A stretch of DNA of 64,000 nt, taken from positions 2,480,001 to 2,544,000 of the forward strand of contig NZ_CP010681.1 of NCBI RefSeq assembly GCF_002407245.1. The letters run 5' to 3'. Origin of the DNA: Phaeobacter piscinae (lineage in GTDB: Bacteria; Pseudomonadota; Alphaproteobacteria; Rhodobacterales; Rhodobacteraceae). The notes under the pieces are model-generated. The model was not told the origin of the DNA, made no database searches, and was given only the letters and a program-made list of their open reading frames with translations. The position numbers and the translations under genes were made by a program. Below are positions 35,332 to 43,627 of the stretch, piece by piece; position 1 is the stretch's first letter; every line of letters starts with the position of its first letter.

Positions 35332-37853
35332 GCCCCTCTGCCCTGTCGCTGGCCACGCGGTTTGCCAAGCGCGAGCTGCGCGGTGGTCTGTCTGGGTTTC
35401 GTGTTTTCCTGATCTGTCTGGCGCTGGGGGTTGCGGTGATAGCCGGGATCGGCTCCCTGCGCTCGGCGATCCAGACCGGGCTGAGCGAGGAAGGCGCGGT
35501 GCTGCTGGGCGGCGACGCCGAGCTGGGCTTTACCTATCGGCGCGCCACCACTGAGGAACAGGCCTGGATGGAGGCCCGCGCCCTCGCCCGGTCTGAAATC
35601 ATTGATTTCCGGTCCATGGCGACAGTGGGCGACGAACGCGCGCTGACGCAGGTAAAGGCCGTGGATGACGCCTATCCGCTGGTGGGCACAGTGACCCTCT
35701 CACCCGAAATGCCGCTGGAGACCGCGCTGGCAGGAACAGGGGATTTACCCGGCGGTGTGATGCAGCGGGTTCTGGCGGATCGGCTCGGCCTGTCGGTTGG
35801 CGATGAATTCACCCTTGGCAGCCAGCGATTTGCTCTGACGGCGCTATTGGAGACTGAACCTGATGCGGCCAGCGCAGGCTTCACTCTTGGGCCGCGGACG
35901 CTTGTGCGCACAGAGGACCTGGCGCAATCCGGCCTCTTGCAGCCCGGCACGTTGTTTTCCAGCAAATACCGGCTGACCCTGCCCCCGGATACCGATCTGG
36001 AGCAGCTGAAAATTCATGCCGAGGCAGAGTATGACAACAGCGGCATGCGCTGGACCGATGCCCGTAATGGCGCGCCGGGCATTGCCACCTTTGTCGAGCG
36101 GCTGGCCGGGTTTCTGGTGCTGGTTGGCCTCTCCGGGCTGGCGGTGGGCGGGATTGGCGTCTCCGCCGCGGTGCGCGCCTATCTGGCGGGCAAAACCGCG
36201 ACCATCGCCACCCTACGCACGCTTGGCGCCGACCGCCGGACGATCTTCCTGACGTATTTTCTGCAAATCGGTGCGCTGGCGCTGTTGGGCATCGCGATTG
36301 GCCTTCTGATCGGCGGGCTGGCTCCGGTGCTGCTGGGACCGCTGATTGCGGCGCAGCTGCCGTTTCCTGCGGTCTTTGGCATCTCGGTTCCCGCCCTCAG
36401 CGAGGCAGCCCTCTATGGTTTGCTGACGGCCTTTGTCTTTGCGCTCTGGCCGCTGGCCCGGGCGGAACGGATCCGGGCGGCGGCGCTGTTTCGCGATGCG
36501 CTGGACAGCCGCAGCCGCTGGCCCGCGCCCCGGTATATTCTGGCCACCGCTATTGCTGTCGCGGTGCTGATCGGCGCAGCGGCCCTGTTCAGCGGCGCGG
36601 TTGAGCTGACGCTCTGGACTGCGGGCGGGCTGATTGGTGCGCTGGCAGTGCTCTTGCTGGCGGCACTGGTGCTGAGCTGGATCGCGCGCCGCTCCGCGCC
36701 CTTGGCCCGTGGCAACCCGGCGCTGCGTTGGGCGCTCTCCGCGATCGGGACTTCCCGCGATGGCGCCGTGCCAACGGTGCTGGCGCTGGGGCTTGGCCTG
36801 ACGGTGCTGGCGGCCATCGGTCAGGTCGATGGCAATATGCGCCGTGCGATTGAGGGCAACCTGCCCGATGTGGCCCCCTCCTACTTCTTTGTTGATATCC
36901 AGCGAGACCAGATGCCGGACTTCCTCACCCGCGTTGAGGGCGATCCGGCTGTGGAGCGAGTGCAGAGCGCGCCGATGCTGCGCGGGGTGCTCACCAACAT
37001 CAACGATCAGCCCGCGACCGAGGTGGCCGGCGATCACTGGGTGGTGCGCGGCGATCGCGGCATCACCTATGCCGCGAAACAGCCCGAAACAACGCAGATC
37101 GTGGCTGGCGCATGGTGGCCTGAGGATTACACAGGTCCGCCACAGGTCAGCTTTGCCCGCGAGGAGGCCGAGGAACTGGGGCTGGATCTGGGAGACACGC
37201 TAACGATCAACGTGCTGGGCCGCGACATCACTGCGACAATCACCAGCCTGCGCGAGGTGGATTTCTCCACCGCCGGCATGGGGTTTGTCATGGTGCTGAA
37301 CGAAAGCGCCCTGGCAGGAGCGCCGCACAGCTATATCGCCACGGTTTATGCCGAGCAGGAGGCCGAGGCGCAGATCCTGAGGGATCTGGCCAAGGCAATG
37401 CCGAATATTACCGCCGTCCGGGTGCGGGATGCGCTGGACCGCGTGTCAGACATCCTGCGGCAGCTGGCCTCCGCCACCGCTTATGGAGCGGCAGCCACCC
37501 TACTTACCGGGTTCATGGTTCTGATCGGCACCGCCGCGGCCGGGGAACCGGCCCGCCGCTATGAGGCCGCTGTGCTGAAAACACTGGGTGCATCCAGACG
37601 CCGCATTCTGATCAGCTTCGCCCTCAGGTCGGTATTTCTGGGAGCAGGCGCCGGATTGGTGGCGCTGATTGCGGGAATGAGCGGTGCCTGGGCGATCAAC
37701 ACCTATGTGTTCGAGAGCGACTATCAGGTGATCTGGGGCAACGCGCTGGCGATCATCAGCGGTGGCATCCTGACCACGCTGCTGGCCGGGCTTGCCTTTG
37801 CCTGGGGGCCGCTTCAGGTGCGCCCTGCACGGATCCTGCGGGCGCGCGACTAG
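35328..37853 (+). CDS. FtsX-like ABC permease (YbbP-like)
   Basis: The protein has 841 residues. It has an N-terminal membrane helix (FRVFLICLALGVAVIAGIG), a large extracytoplasmic domain, then helices near residues 255-430 with the FtsX-domain pattern (GGIGVSAAVRAYLAGKTATIATLRTLGADRRTI), further helices near 390-480, a second periplasmic domain and a C-terminal FtsX block (YEAAVLKTLGASRRRIL). This matches the YbbP type, which works with YbbA and is linked to TesA. The substrate is not known; in E. coli the system may move lipids or hydrophobic compounds. A terminator follows at 37894-37923. Confidence 0.92.
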   Translation: MSPSALSLATRFAKRELRGGLSGFRVFLICLALGVAVIAGIGSLRSAIQTGLSEEGAVLLGGDAELGFTYRRATTEEQAWMEARALARSEIIDFRSMATVGDERALTQVKAVDDAYPLVGTVTLSPEMPLETALAGTGDLPGGVMQRVLADRLGLSVGDEFTLGSQRFALTALLETEPDAASAGFTLGPRTLVRTEDLAQSGLLQPGTLFSSKYRLTLPPDTDLEQLKIHAEAEYDNSGMRWTDARNGAPGIATFVERLAGFLVLVGLSGLAVGGIGVSAAVRAYLAGKTATIATLRTLGADRRTIFLTYFLQIGALALLGIAIGLLIGGLAPVLLGPLIAAQLPFPAVFGISVPALSEAALYGLLTAFVFALWPLARAERIRAAALFRDALDSRSRWPAPRYILATAIAVAVLIGAAALFSGAVELTLWTAGGLIGALAVLLLAALVLSWIARRSAPLARGNPALRWALSAIGTSRDGAVPTVLALGLGLTVLAAIGQVDGNMRRAIEGNLPDVAPSYFFVDIQRDQMPDFLTRVEGDPAVERVQSAPMLRGVLTNINDQPATEVAGDHWVVRGDRGITYAAKQPETTQIVAGAWWPEDYTGPPQVSFAREEAEELGLDLGDTLTINVLGRDITATITSLREVDFSTAGMGFVMVLNESALAGAPHSYIATVYAEQEAEAQILRDLAKAMPNITAVRVRDALDRVSDILRQLASATAYGAAATLLTGFMVLIGTAAAGEPARRYEAAVLKTLGASRRRILISFALRSVFLGAGAGLVALIAGMSGAWAINTYVFESDYQVIWGNALAIISGGILTTLLAGLAFAWGPLQVRPARILRARD

Positions 37854-37893
37854 ACCCGCACACCGCTTTGGCGCGGAAAAGGCAAACACATCG

Positions 37894-37923
37894 GACACCA
37901 GCTGCGACAGGCTGGTGTCTTTT
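37894..37923 (+). terminator. Intrinsic terminator after the YbbP-like gene
   Basis: GACACCAGC and GCTGGTGTC form a 9-bp perfect stem with an 8-nt loop, followed by TTTT. It ends the YbbA-YbbP transcript and faces the convergent Rrf2 gene. Confidence 0.88.
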
Positions 37924-37942
37924 ACAGAGCTGCTGGGCCGAC

Positions 37943-38407
37943 CTAATTCACATAGCGCGCGCAGCTGGCGGTGACGGGCGGCTGAAACAGCGCAAACAGG
38001 TCGTCATTGTCACAGATCAGCGCCTCCAGCGTGATGCCATCCAACGACTGGTAGAAGGCCTGCGCGGCCTCCGACAAGGCAAGGCGCAACCGGCAGGCCG
38101 ACACCAGCGGGCAGGTATTGTCGGCATCGGCAAAACACTCAACCATCGGCACCGTGCCCTCGACATCGCGGAACACATCGCCAATGCCAATTTCTACCGC
38201 AGGCTTGCCCAGTGACATGCCGCCATTGCGGCCCCGTTGGGTATGCAGATATCCCAATTGCGCCAATTGGTTGATCACCTGCGCCAAATGGTTCTCGGAG
38301 ATATTGCAGCGCGCCGCAATTTCCGATTTGGTGACCAGGCGGTCCGCATGGGCCGCACAGTACATCAACAGCCGCACTGCAATATTTGTCCGTTTTGTGA
38401 TCCGCAT
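37943..38407 (-). CDS. Rrf2 family iron-sulfur transcriptional regulator (NsrR/RirA-like)
   Basis: The protein has 154 residues. The winged helix-turn-helix (SEIAARCNISENHLAQVI, QLAQLGYLHTQRGRNGGMSL) is followed by Cys at 91, 99 and 105 (spacing C-x7-C-x5-C), the same spacing as the cluster ligands of NsrR and RirA. The start MRITKRTNIAVRLLMYCAA resembles RirA, while the C-terminus TLEALI fits both. It should sense nitric oxide or iron status. GGAGGGG precedes the ATG at 38407. A TTGAC-ATGT-ATCAA box lies 60 bp upstream, suggesting Fnr/Dnr-type control. Assignment to NsrR versus RirA is open. Confidence 0.88.
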   Translation of the reverse strand: MRITKRTNIAVRLLMYCAAHADRLVTKSEIAARCNISENHLAQVINQLAQLGYLHTQRGRNGGMSLGKPAVEIGIGDVFRDVEGTVPMVECFADADNTCPLVSACRLRLALSEAAQAFYQSLDGITLEALICDNDDLFALFQPPVTASCARYVN

Positions 38408-38466
38408 GATCGCCCCTCCAAGGTGCCTCGATCGCCGGATCATGACATGGCTGCGCAAAGGCCACT

Positions 38467-38480
38467 TTGACATGTATCAA
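38467..38480. promoter_or_regulatory. Fnr/Dnr-like box upstream of the Rrf2 regulator
   Basis: TTGACATGTATCAA matches the Crp/Fnr family consensus TTGAT-N4-ATCAA at 9 of 10 defined positions. It lies 60 bp from the Rrf2 start (minus) and 146 bp from the gamma-glutamylcyclotransferase-like start (plus), so it may serve either. Confidence 0.6.
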
Positions 38481-38626
38481 AGCTGCTATAGCTCTGTGCG
38501 GATGTTTGCCGTCGCCGGGGTGCACCACCGCCGACACCGCCGTCAGGGCAAAGGCCAGCCGCCTTGCCCCGATCCGGCACACTGCGCAGATATTGCCGAT
38601 TGAGACATTGCTGACAGGAGATCTGA

Positions 38627-39214
38627 ATGCCCGCCCCCCTTCCCCCAGCCCCCTATTTCTTTGGCTACGGCAGCTTGGTGAACACGCGCACCCATGCCTA
38701 TGGGCAGGCCCGTCCGGCCCGGCTCAGCGGCTGGCGGCGGGCCTGGGTGCAGACCGATCTGCGCCAGGTGGCCTATCTCTCTGCGGTGCCCTGCGCCGAT
38801 AGCCGCATCGACGGGCTGGTCGCCGAAGTCCCCGGCGCGGATTGGGCGGCCCTGGATGACCGCGAGTTCGGCTATGATCGTCTGGCGGCGCGGGACTCGG
38901 TGCAGCATGATCTGGCGCCGGAGACTGAGGTTGCCGTCTATGCGATCCCCGCCAACAGTCAGCGTGCAGCCAGCCTGCGCCATCCGATCCTGCTGAGCTA
39001 CCTTGATGTGGTGATCCAAGGCTATCTCGATGTCTTTGGCACCGAAGGCGTTGCCGATTTCATCCGCACGACCGATGGCTGGGACACACCAATTCTGAAT
39101 GACCGCGCCGCCCCCAGCTATCCCCGGGCACAGGTGCTGACCACGGATGAACGTGATCTGGTGGATCATCACCTGACTGCGCTGGGTGCACAACTGATCG
39201 AGGCGGATCAGTGA
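38627..39214 (+). CDS. Gamma-glutamylcyclotransferase-like (AIG2-fold) protein
   Basis: The protein has 195 residues. The N-terminal YFFGYGSLVN is the substrate-binding Y-G-S-L motif of the gamma-glutamylcyclotransferase fold (GGCT/AIG2). The acidic catalytic residue is probably within DDREFGYDR. Enzymes of this fold cyclise gamma-glutamyl peptides to 5-oxoproline; the substrate of this group is not settled. AGGAG lies before the ATG at 38627. It overlaps the DUF2254 gene by 4 bp (GTGA), so the two form an operon. Confidence 0.85.
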   Translation: MPAPLPPAPYFFGYGSLVNTRTHAYGQARPARLSGWRRAWVQTDLRQVAYLSAVPCADSRIDGLVAEVPGADWAALDDREFGYDRLAARDSVQHDLAPETEVAVYAIPANSQRAASLRHPILLSYLDVVIQGYLDVFGTEGVADFIRTTDGWDTPILNDRAAPSYPRAQVLTTDERDLVDHHLTALGAQLIEADQ

Positions 39215-40398
39215 TCTCACGCACGCTTCTCTACATTCGGCGGATCACCCGGCAGCTGTGGTTCCGCGTGGTGCTGATCTCGGCCTGTTCCCTGCTGGCA
39301 CTGGCCATCGCGCCCTGGCTCACACCGTTTATCCCCGAGGATCTGGGAGAGCGGTTCGGACGCGAGGCCGCCCTACCGGTGCTGAATATCCTCGCCTCCG
39401 GCATGTTGGCCGTGACCACATTTTCGCTGAATGTTATGGTCTCTGCCTATCGCACCGCCGCCGCCACCGCGACCCCGCGGGTGTACCGCCTGCTGCTGGA
39501 GGACACGATCACCCAGAGCGTGCTGGCCACCTTCGTCGGCGGATTTGTGTTCAGCCTGAGCGCGGTGATCCTGTTTCGGGCCGGGTTCTACAGCGAGGAT
39601 GCGGCCATCGTGGTCTTTGCCATCACGGTCGGAGTTGTGGCGCTTATCGTCGGGGCGATTTTGCGCTGGATTGATCACCTATCGGGGCTTGGCAGCATGG
39701 ATCACACCCTGCGCCTGATCGAGGAGCGCAGCCGCACCAGCCTGCGCCAGCGCGCCGATGCCCCCTGTCTGGACGCGCAACGCGCCGAGGATGACACCCG
39801 GTTTCAGGCAGACGGCACAGCTATCCCGGCGCAGGCGTCGGGTTTCGTGCGATTTGTGGATGTCGCGCAGCTGCAGACATTGGCAGAAGAGGCCGACACC
39901 CAGATTGCGATCCATCGCACGCCGGGAGAATTCGTGCTGCGCGGGCGGCCCGTGGCCTATGCGAAATCCGGGGATGAGGACCTGTGCAAGGCCGCCAGCC
40001 GCTGCATCGAAATCGGCGATGTGCGCAGTTTTGATCAAGATCCCTCATTTGGGCTGACCTTGCTTGCGGAAACCGCCCAACGGGCGCTCTCCCCCGGGGT
40101 CAATGACCCCGGCACCGCGCTGGAGGTCATGGGGCGATTGGAACGGCTGCTGTGGGAGAATACCCCGGATGAGGACGCGCAGACCGGGCGGGATCCATCC
40201 TTTGACCGGGTACTCATGCCTGCCATATCCGCCCGGCATCTTCTGTCCTGCGCCTTCCCGCCCATTGCCCACGCCGGAGGGGATGACCCGGCGGTAATTG
40301 ACTGGATGGACAAAGCCCTCACGGCGCTGGGGCACCATCCTAACCCGGCCATGGCCAAAGCCGCCACAAAGATGCGGGCGCAGCGCTCTGATCGCTGA
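39211..40398 (+). CDS. DUF2254 membrane protein
   Basis: The protein has 395 residues from a GTG at 39211 overlapping the previous stop (GTGA). Four predicted membrane segments lie in the first 160 residues (VVLISACSLLALAIAPWL, VLNILASGMLAVTTFSLNVMV, VLATFVGGFVFSLSAVILF, IVVFAITVGVVALIVGAIL). The rest is a cytoplasmic or periplasmic soluble part with FVRFVDVAQL and GLTLLAETAQRALSPGVNDPGTA, typical of DUF2254. The family has no assigned function. A bidirectional terminator follows. Confidence 0.9.
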   Translation: MISRTLLYIRRITRQLWFRVVLISACSLLALAIAPWLTPFIPEDLGERFGREAALPVLNILASGMLAVTTFSLNVMVSAYRTAAATATPRVYRLLLEDTITQSVLATFVGGFVFSLSAVILFRAGFYSEDAAIVVFAITVGVVALIVGAILRWIDHLSGLGSMDHTLRLIEERSRTSLRQRADAPCLDAQRAEDDTRFQADGTAIPAQASGFVRFVDVAQLQTLAEEADTQIAIHRTPGEFVLRGRPVAYAKSGDEDLCKAASRCIEIGDVRSFDQDPSFGLTLLAETAQRALSPGVNDPGTALEVMGRLERLLWENTPDEDAQTGRDPSFDRVLMPAISARHLLSCAFPPIAHAGGDDPAVIDWMDKALTALGHHPNPAMAKAATKMRAQRSDR

Positions 40399-40434
40399 GA
40401 CCTGACACATGGGGGAGCTGACGCTCCCGGTCCA

Positions 40435-40469
40435 AACAAAAAGGCGGCCCACCCGGAGCCGCCTTTTCA
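40435..40469. terminator. Bidirectional terminator between DUF2254 and gltX
   Basis: AAGGCGGC and GCCGCCTT form an 8-bp stem flanked by an A run (40438-40442) and a T4 run, serving both convergent genes. A second hairpin GGGAGC/GCTCCC is at 40413-40428. Confidence 0.8.
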
Positions 40470-40487
40470 AAACAATATTGGCTGCGT

Positions 40488-41813
40488 TCAGCCGCGAGCG
40501 CGCACCGTCTCCATCAGCGCCAGCAGGGCCGACATATCGGGTCCGCGTTCCATGCCAGTGACAGCTTTGCGCAGCGGCATAAACAGGCCTTTGCCCTTGC
40601 GACCGGTGGCCTCTTTCACAGCGGCGGTCCACTTGCCCCAGCTTTCGCTGTCGTAAGGCCCCTCGGGCAGCAGCGCCATCGCCTCTGCGATGAACTCTTT
40701 GTCCTCGTCCGCGATCAGCGGCTCGGCGCCATCGCGGCACAGCTCCCACCAACCGGCGAGATCCTTGAGCGTGGTGATGTTTTCCTTGGCCACATCCCAG
40801 AACGCCGCCTGTTTCTCGGCCGGAACCCCCAGCGCGTCCACATGGGTCTGCACATCCGCCAGCGCCAGCGACTGCAGGTAGCGCGCCGTCAGCGGGTAGA
40901 CATCCTCCACATCGAATTTAGTCGGCGCCGCGCCAAAGCGGTTGATGTCAAAGCCGTCGATCAGCTCTGCCATCTCACTGCGGATCTCGACCGGATCGGA
41001 GGACCCCAGCCGCGCCATCAAGGACAGCAACGCCATTGGCTGGACGCCTGCCTCGCGCAGGTCCCGCAGCGCCAGCGTGCCCAGACGCTTGGACAGTGCC
41101 TCGCCCTGTGGGCCGGTCAGCAGCGAGTGATGCGCAAAGGAGGGCACAGTGCCGCCCAGCGCCTCGATGATCTGGATCTGGGTCGCGGTGTTGGTCACAT
41201 GGTCAGAACCACGCACCACATGGGTCACGCCCATTTCGGTGTCGTCGACCACGGAGGCCAGCGTGTAGAGGAACTGACCGTCGCCACGGATCAGCACCGG
41301 ATCGGAGACCGAAGCCGCATCAATGGAGATATCGCCCAGAATGCCGTCAGCCCATTCAATGCGCTGGTGATCCAGTTTGAACCGCCACACACCATCGCCA
41401 CGCTCGGCACGCAGGGCAGCCTTTTCCTCATCGGACAGGGCCAGCGCTGCGCGGTCATAAACCGGCGGCTTGCCCATGTTCAGCTGTTTCTTGCGCTTGA
41501 GGTCCAGTTCGACCGGCGTCTCAAATGCCTCATAAAACCGGCCGATCTCGCGCAGTTTGTCCGCCGCAGCAACATAGCGCTCCAGCCGCTCGGACTGCCG
41601 CTCCACCCGATCCCAAGTGAGGCCCAGCCATTCGAGATCCTGTTTGATCGCGTCGACATATTCTTCCTTTGACCGCTCCGGGTCGGTATCGTCGATACGC
41701 AGGATGAAGCTGCCGCCGGCCTTGCGGGCGATCAGATAATTCATCAGCGCGGTGCGCAGGTTGCCAACGTGGATATAGCCGGTCGGCGACGGGGCAAATC
41801 GGGTGGTTGTCAT
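40488..41813 (-). CDS. gltX: Glutamate--tRNA ligase
   Basis: The protein has 441 residues from the ATG at 41813, which has AGGAGA at good spacing and starts MTTTRFAPSPTGYIHVGNL. HVGN at 15-18 is the HIGH motif and SKRLG at 241-245 the KMSKS motif. It charges tRNA-Glu, and possibly tRNA-Gln in non-discriminating form, since alphaproteobacteria often carry two GltX paralogues and GatCAB. The open frame extends to 42017 but those residues do not fit the family. It is divergent from the diguanylate cyclase. Confidence 0.96.
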   Translation of the reverse strand: MTTTRFAPSPTGYIHVGNLRTALMNYLIARKAGGSFILRIDDTDPERSKEEYVDAIKQDLEWLGLTWDRVERQSERLERYVAAADKLREIGRFYEAFETPVELDLKRKKQLNMGKPPVYDRAALALSDEEKAALRAERGDGVWRFKLDHQRIEWADGILGDISIDAASVSDPVLIRGDGQFLYTLASVVDDTEMGVTHVVRGSDHVTNTATQIQIIEALGGTVPSFAHHSLLTGPQGEALSKRLGTLALRDLREAGVQPMALLSLMARLGSSDPVEIRSEMAELIDGFDINRFGAAPTKFDVEDVYPLTARYLQSLALADVQTHVDALGVPAEKQAAFWDVAKENITTLKDLAGWWELCRDGAEPLIADEDKEFIAEAMALLPEGPYDSESWGKWTAAVKEATGRKGKGLFMPLRKAVTGMERGPDMSALLALMETVRARG

Positions 41814-42009
41814 CACAAGTCTCCTGTTGCCCTGCCCCATGTCACATGGACGCCGTTTTGTCCAGTTGTCGGGCGGCACGTCGAAGTTGATCCAAAGTCG
41901 TTTCAAAGTGTTGGTGTTTTTTGAATTACACCTCAGGTTTCGTTCAGACTCCCGTGTCAGTCTGCCGCAGCACACACCGTAGTGATGGTAAGAAGTAACT
42001 GGGTTTCCC

Positions 42010-43527
42010 ATGAACAAAGTGATCCCGCGCGAGACGTTACAGGGGCAGAGCCTGCCAGAGCCCTCTCATGCCCGGCTCATGGATGTGTTGAACAAATTGG
42101 ATCAGGGGGTGATGGTCTGGACTGAGGACGGGCACTGCCAGGTTTTCAACGAACGTCTCCTCACCCTTCTGGAGCTGCAGAACGGGGATGTATTCCCCGG
42201 CTATTCCCGCGCGGCATTTTTTGCCACCGCCGTCAAACTCGGCCATGTGACCGAGGAGAGCGCCAAACAGGCGGAGCAGGATTTCAGCTCTGACAAACAG
42301 CGGTTTTCGGCGACCCGCAGAATGCCCTCCGGACGGCGGCTACAGATTGATACGCGACGGCTGTCCACCGGAGGGTTTGTCACCTGCTACACGGATGTCA
42401 CCCAGATTGAGCGCAGCGCGCGGGACCTGACCCAGGCGCGACAGGCCGCCGAGGAGGCCGAGCTGACCGCCCTGAAGACGCTCGCGGCAGAGCAATCCTG
42501 GCGCGAGGAAGCCAAGCTGTTGTCCCAGCTGGATGAATGGCTACACTCCTGCAAATCTCAGGAAGAGCTGTTTCGCATCGTCAGCGCCTTCATGGCGCAG
42601 CTGTTTCCGCAATCCCGGGGGGAGCTGTATATTTATTCCAACTCACGCGATGTTCTGGACGGCAAATGCCACTGGGGTGGCGGCGAGGCGCATGACCACA
42701 TCTTCCCCGATGCCTGCTGGGCGCTGCGACGGGGGCGGCAATATCTCTATTCCGCCGACAAGATTGCCTTTGCCTGCGCCCATGTGGAAGAGCAGCCCAG
42801 CACCAGCGAGCATGAGGATTACGTCTGCTTCCCGGTCGTCGCCCATGGCAATACCGTGGGTCTGTTGCACGTGAAATTTGCGCCGGAAGAGGATGCCAAA
42901 CGCAAGGTGGCGCTGCATCGTCTGGCGCTGCGCTGCGGTGAGCACATCTCGCTGGCGGTGGCCAATGTGCGGCTGCGCGACGAATTGCACGATCAATCCA
43001 CCCGCGATCCGCTGACCGGCGTCTATAACCGGCGCTATTTCCTGGGAGAGCTGCGCAATGCGGTGGCCCTGGCCGACCGGCGCGCCAGCCAGCTGGGGGT
43101 GCTCAGCTTTGATGCGGATCGGTTCAAGACGTTCAATGACACCCATGGCCATGATGCGGGCGACATGGTGCTGCGCGCCATTGGCGACACGCTGAAGGAG
43201 CTGTTTCACAACGGAGAGGTCTGTTGCCGGATGGGCGGCGAGGAATTTGCAGTGTTCCTGCCCGATACCGATAAGGAACAGACCATGGAGGTGGGCGAGG
43301 CGCTGCGCGCTGCAATCGAGGATATCACCCTGCGCTATGGATCCGGCACCCTACCACGGGTCACCATCTCCATCGGGGTGGCCAGCTACCCCGAAGATGG
43401 GCTGCTGCCACAGGATCTGATGCATGCCGCGGATCGCGCGCTTTATGCCGCGAAGGACGCAGGCCGCAATTGCGTGGTGGATTGCCAGAAGGCCGACCCG
43501 GCGGAAGGTCCGTTTTCAGGGTCATAA
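42010..43527 (+). CDS. PAS-GAF-GGDEF diguanylate cyclase
   Basis: The protein has 505 residues. An N-terminal PAS-like domain (NKLDQGVMVWTEDGHCQVFNE) of about 120 residues is followed by a helical linker, a GAF-like domain (about 170-320; FRIVSAFMAQLFPQ, HGNTVGLLHVKF) and a GGDEF domain with active site GGEEF at 409-413 and DPLTGVYNRRYF as its start. The RxxD inhibitory site normally five residues before GGEEF is not present. It should make cyclic di-GMP in response to an unknown signal. No membrane segment is visible. The ribosome-binding site is weak. Confidence 0.93.
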   Translation: MNKVIPRETLQGQSLPEPSHARLMDVLNKLDQGVMVWTEDGHCQVFNERLLTLLELQNGDVFPGYSRAAFFATAVKLGHVTEESAKQAEQDFSSDKQRFSATRRMPSGRRLQIDTRRLSTGGFVTCYTDVTQIERSARDLTQARQAAEEAELTALKTLAAEQSWREEAKLLSQLDEWLHSCKSQEELFRIVSAFMAQLFPQSRGELYIYSNSRDVLDGKCHWGGGEAHDHIFPDACWALRRGRQYLYSADKIAFACAHVEEQPSTSEHEDYVCFPVVAHGNTVGLLHVKFAPEEDAKRKVALHRLALRCGEHISLAVANVRLRDELHDQSTRDPLTGVYNRRYFLGELRNAVALADRRASQLGVLSFDADRFKTFNDTHGHDAGDMVLRAIGDTLKELFHNGEVCCRMGGEEFAVFLPDTDKEQTMEVGEALRAAIEDITLRYGSGTLPRVTISIGVASYPEDGLLPQDLMHAADRALYAAKDAGRNCVVDCQKADPAEGPFSGS

Positions 43528-43627
43528 GACCGTCAGCACCCATCGGCACAGGTGCAGCGGGCGACCGCAGACGCAGCTGTGCAGGGACTGCACCACCCCG
43601 CCGCCCTTGCCTCAGGCCGTCCTTGCC

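Noticed and set aside
40030..40045. TTGATCAAGATCC resembling an Fnr box
   Set aside because: It lies inside the DUF2254 coding region and is not near a start.
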